Shown here one piece after another: positions 31,993-32,624 of a DNA stretch of 32,624 nucleotides; position 1 is the first letter of the stretch; every line of letters starts with the position of its first letter. This DNA is from Bacteroidota bacterium (lineage in GTDB: Bacteria > Bacteroidota > Rhodothermia > Rhodothermales > JAHQVL01). Location: assembly GCA_039111535.1 (NCBI GenBank), contig JBCCIM010000056.1:1-32624 (forward strand). The letters run 5' to 3'. The translations under genes and the position numbers were made by a program. The notes beneath the pieces were generated by a model that saw only the letters and a list, made by a program, of their open reading frames with translations, did not search any database and was not told the origin of the DNA.

Positions 31993-32624
31993 GTGACCAA
32001 CGAACCCTCCATCGAACTGACCCTCAACCTGTCTCCACACCTGCACGATCTCCTCGTCGCTGAACTGGATGCTGTTGGATTTAACGGATTTGTCCAGGAA
32101 GAAACCCGGTTTCAGGCCTACATCCCCCCAAAAAAATGGGTAGCTGATGCCCGAGAAGTTGTTCAGCACTGGCTGCAACTACACGCTCCGGGAACGACCT
32201 GGCAAGAACAAGAAATTGTGCCGCAGGACTGGAATAAAGCGTGGGAGGCTTCCATTCAGCCCATCCGTATTGCACCTTTCTATGTTCGCCCAAGCTGGGC
32301 GCCAGCGGTTGAAGGCTTTATAGATATTGTGGTTGACCCCAAAATGAGCTTCGGCACGGGCCACCATGAAACTACCCGCTTGCTGCTTAAAATGATGCCA
32401 GATCACATCACACCGGGCTGTGATGTGCTGGATGCGGGTACCGGGACAGCCATTCTTGCTATTGCCGCCACCAAGCTTGATGCCGGCAAAGTCTTCGCTT
32501 TCGATATCGATCCCTGGGTTAGCGAAAATGTAGCAGAAAATCTGGCGTTAAACGCGGCAACAACAAGTGTGTCGTTCTCCGTTGGAGGGATGGATGTGGT
32601 GCCGGATACAACCTATGATGTGAT
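31993..32624 (+). CDS. prmA: Ribosomal protein L11 methyltransferase (partial, 3' end outside window)
   Basis: The first 210 codons of PrmA, which trimethylates ribosomal protein L11. GTG at 31993 is the start, supported by AAAGG at 31980–31984. An N-terminal substrate-binding domain (ELTLNLSPHLHDLLVAELDAVGF) is followed by IVVDPKMSFGTGHHETTRL, the PrmA signature, and the SAM-binding motif VLDAGTGTAILAIAATKL with FAFDIDP. The reading frame is open to the window edge. The family is about 275–300 aa, so roughly a quarter to a third of the gene lies beyond the window. Confidence 0.95.
   Translation, partial: MTNEPSIELTLNLSPHLHDLLVAELDAVGFNGFVQEETRFQAYIPPKKWVADAREVVQHWLQLHAPGTTWQEQEIVPQDWNKAWEASIQPIRIAPFYVRPSWAPAVEGFIDIVVDPKMSFGTGHHETTRLLLKMMPDHITPGCDVLDAGTGTAILAIAATKLDAGKVFAFDIDPWVSENVAENLALNAATTSVSFSVGGMDVVPDTTYDV

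Noticed and set aside
1-32624. CRISPR arrays, insertion sequences, tRNA and rRNA genes
   Set aside because: No regularly spaced direct repeats, transposase motifs, terminal inverted repeats with target duplications, or cloverleaf-like sequences with a TTCRANNC arm were seen by eye. A tRNAscan or repeat-finder run would settle small or degenerate cases.

Overview
The window is a chromosomal segment of roughly 50% G+C. It most likely comes from the Bacteroidota–Rhodothermota part of the tree, perhaps a marine Rhodothermales-like bacterium. That placement is inference. It rests on the fused str/S10/spc/alpha ribosomal cluster running from tuf to rplQ, zinc-independent S14 and L36, weak or absent Shine-Dalgarno sites at many genes, a TAnnTTTG-type promoter box, MenG-type quinone methylation, a DUF1460 lipoprotein and a DUF1080 protein. 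Acidic tails on L22 and L17 and acidic insertions in peptide deformylase fit a marine or mildly halophilic lineage. I see no tRNA or rRNA gene, insertion sequence, phage gene or CRISPR array.

Region 1 (1–16798) is the ribosomal protein cluster, all on the + strand: the 3' end of tuf, rpsJ, a lipoprotein gene, then rplC, rplD, rplW, rplB, rpsS, rplV, rpsC, rplP, rpmC, rpsQ, rplN, rplX, rplE, rpsN, rpsH, rplF, rplR, rpsE, rpmD, rplO, secY, map, rpmJ, rpsM, rpsK, rpsD, rpoA and rplQ, closed by a strong intrinsic terminator. Two departures from the usual order stand out. A lipocalin-like lipoprotein gene separates rpsJ from rplC, and infA is absent between map and rpmJ. Several short intergenic gaps hold inverted repeats that fold well as RNA hairpins, the best a 13-bp stem with a GGAA loop between tuf and rpsJ.

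Region 2 (16800–26300) carries housekeeping genes: a bifunctional Rel/SpoT ppGpp enzyme, an HU/IHF-family DNA-binding protein, RuvX/YqgF, peptide deformylase, a secreted DUF1080 protein, a minus-strand orphan biotin carrier protein divergent from aat, a DUF1460 lipoprotein, ATP-dependent 6-phosphofructokinase and MenG. The 400-base gap after rel may hold a small, frameshifted two-helix membrane protein.

Region 3 (26338–29486, minus strand) is a complete partner-switching cassette in the order phosphatase, STAS antagonist, HATPase kinase, with no sigma factor beside it. The phosphatase is a membrane protein with about eight helices, a GAF domain and a SpoIIE/PP2C domain. Divergent from it, across a 437-base gap rich in inverted repeats, lies a 659-residue membrane-anchored protein built from four copies of a domain I do not recognise (YGYI...VWEM...AGG...NR...SDATH...WGI). 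This divergent pair is the best candidate for something undescribed. The window ends inside prmA, the ribosomal protein L11 methyltransferase.
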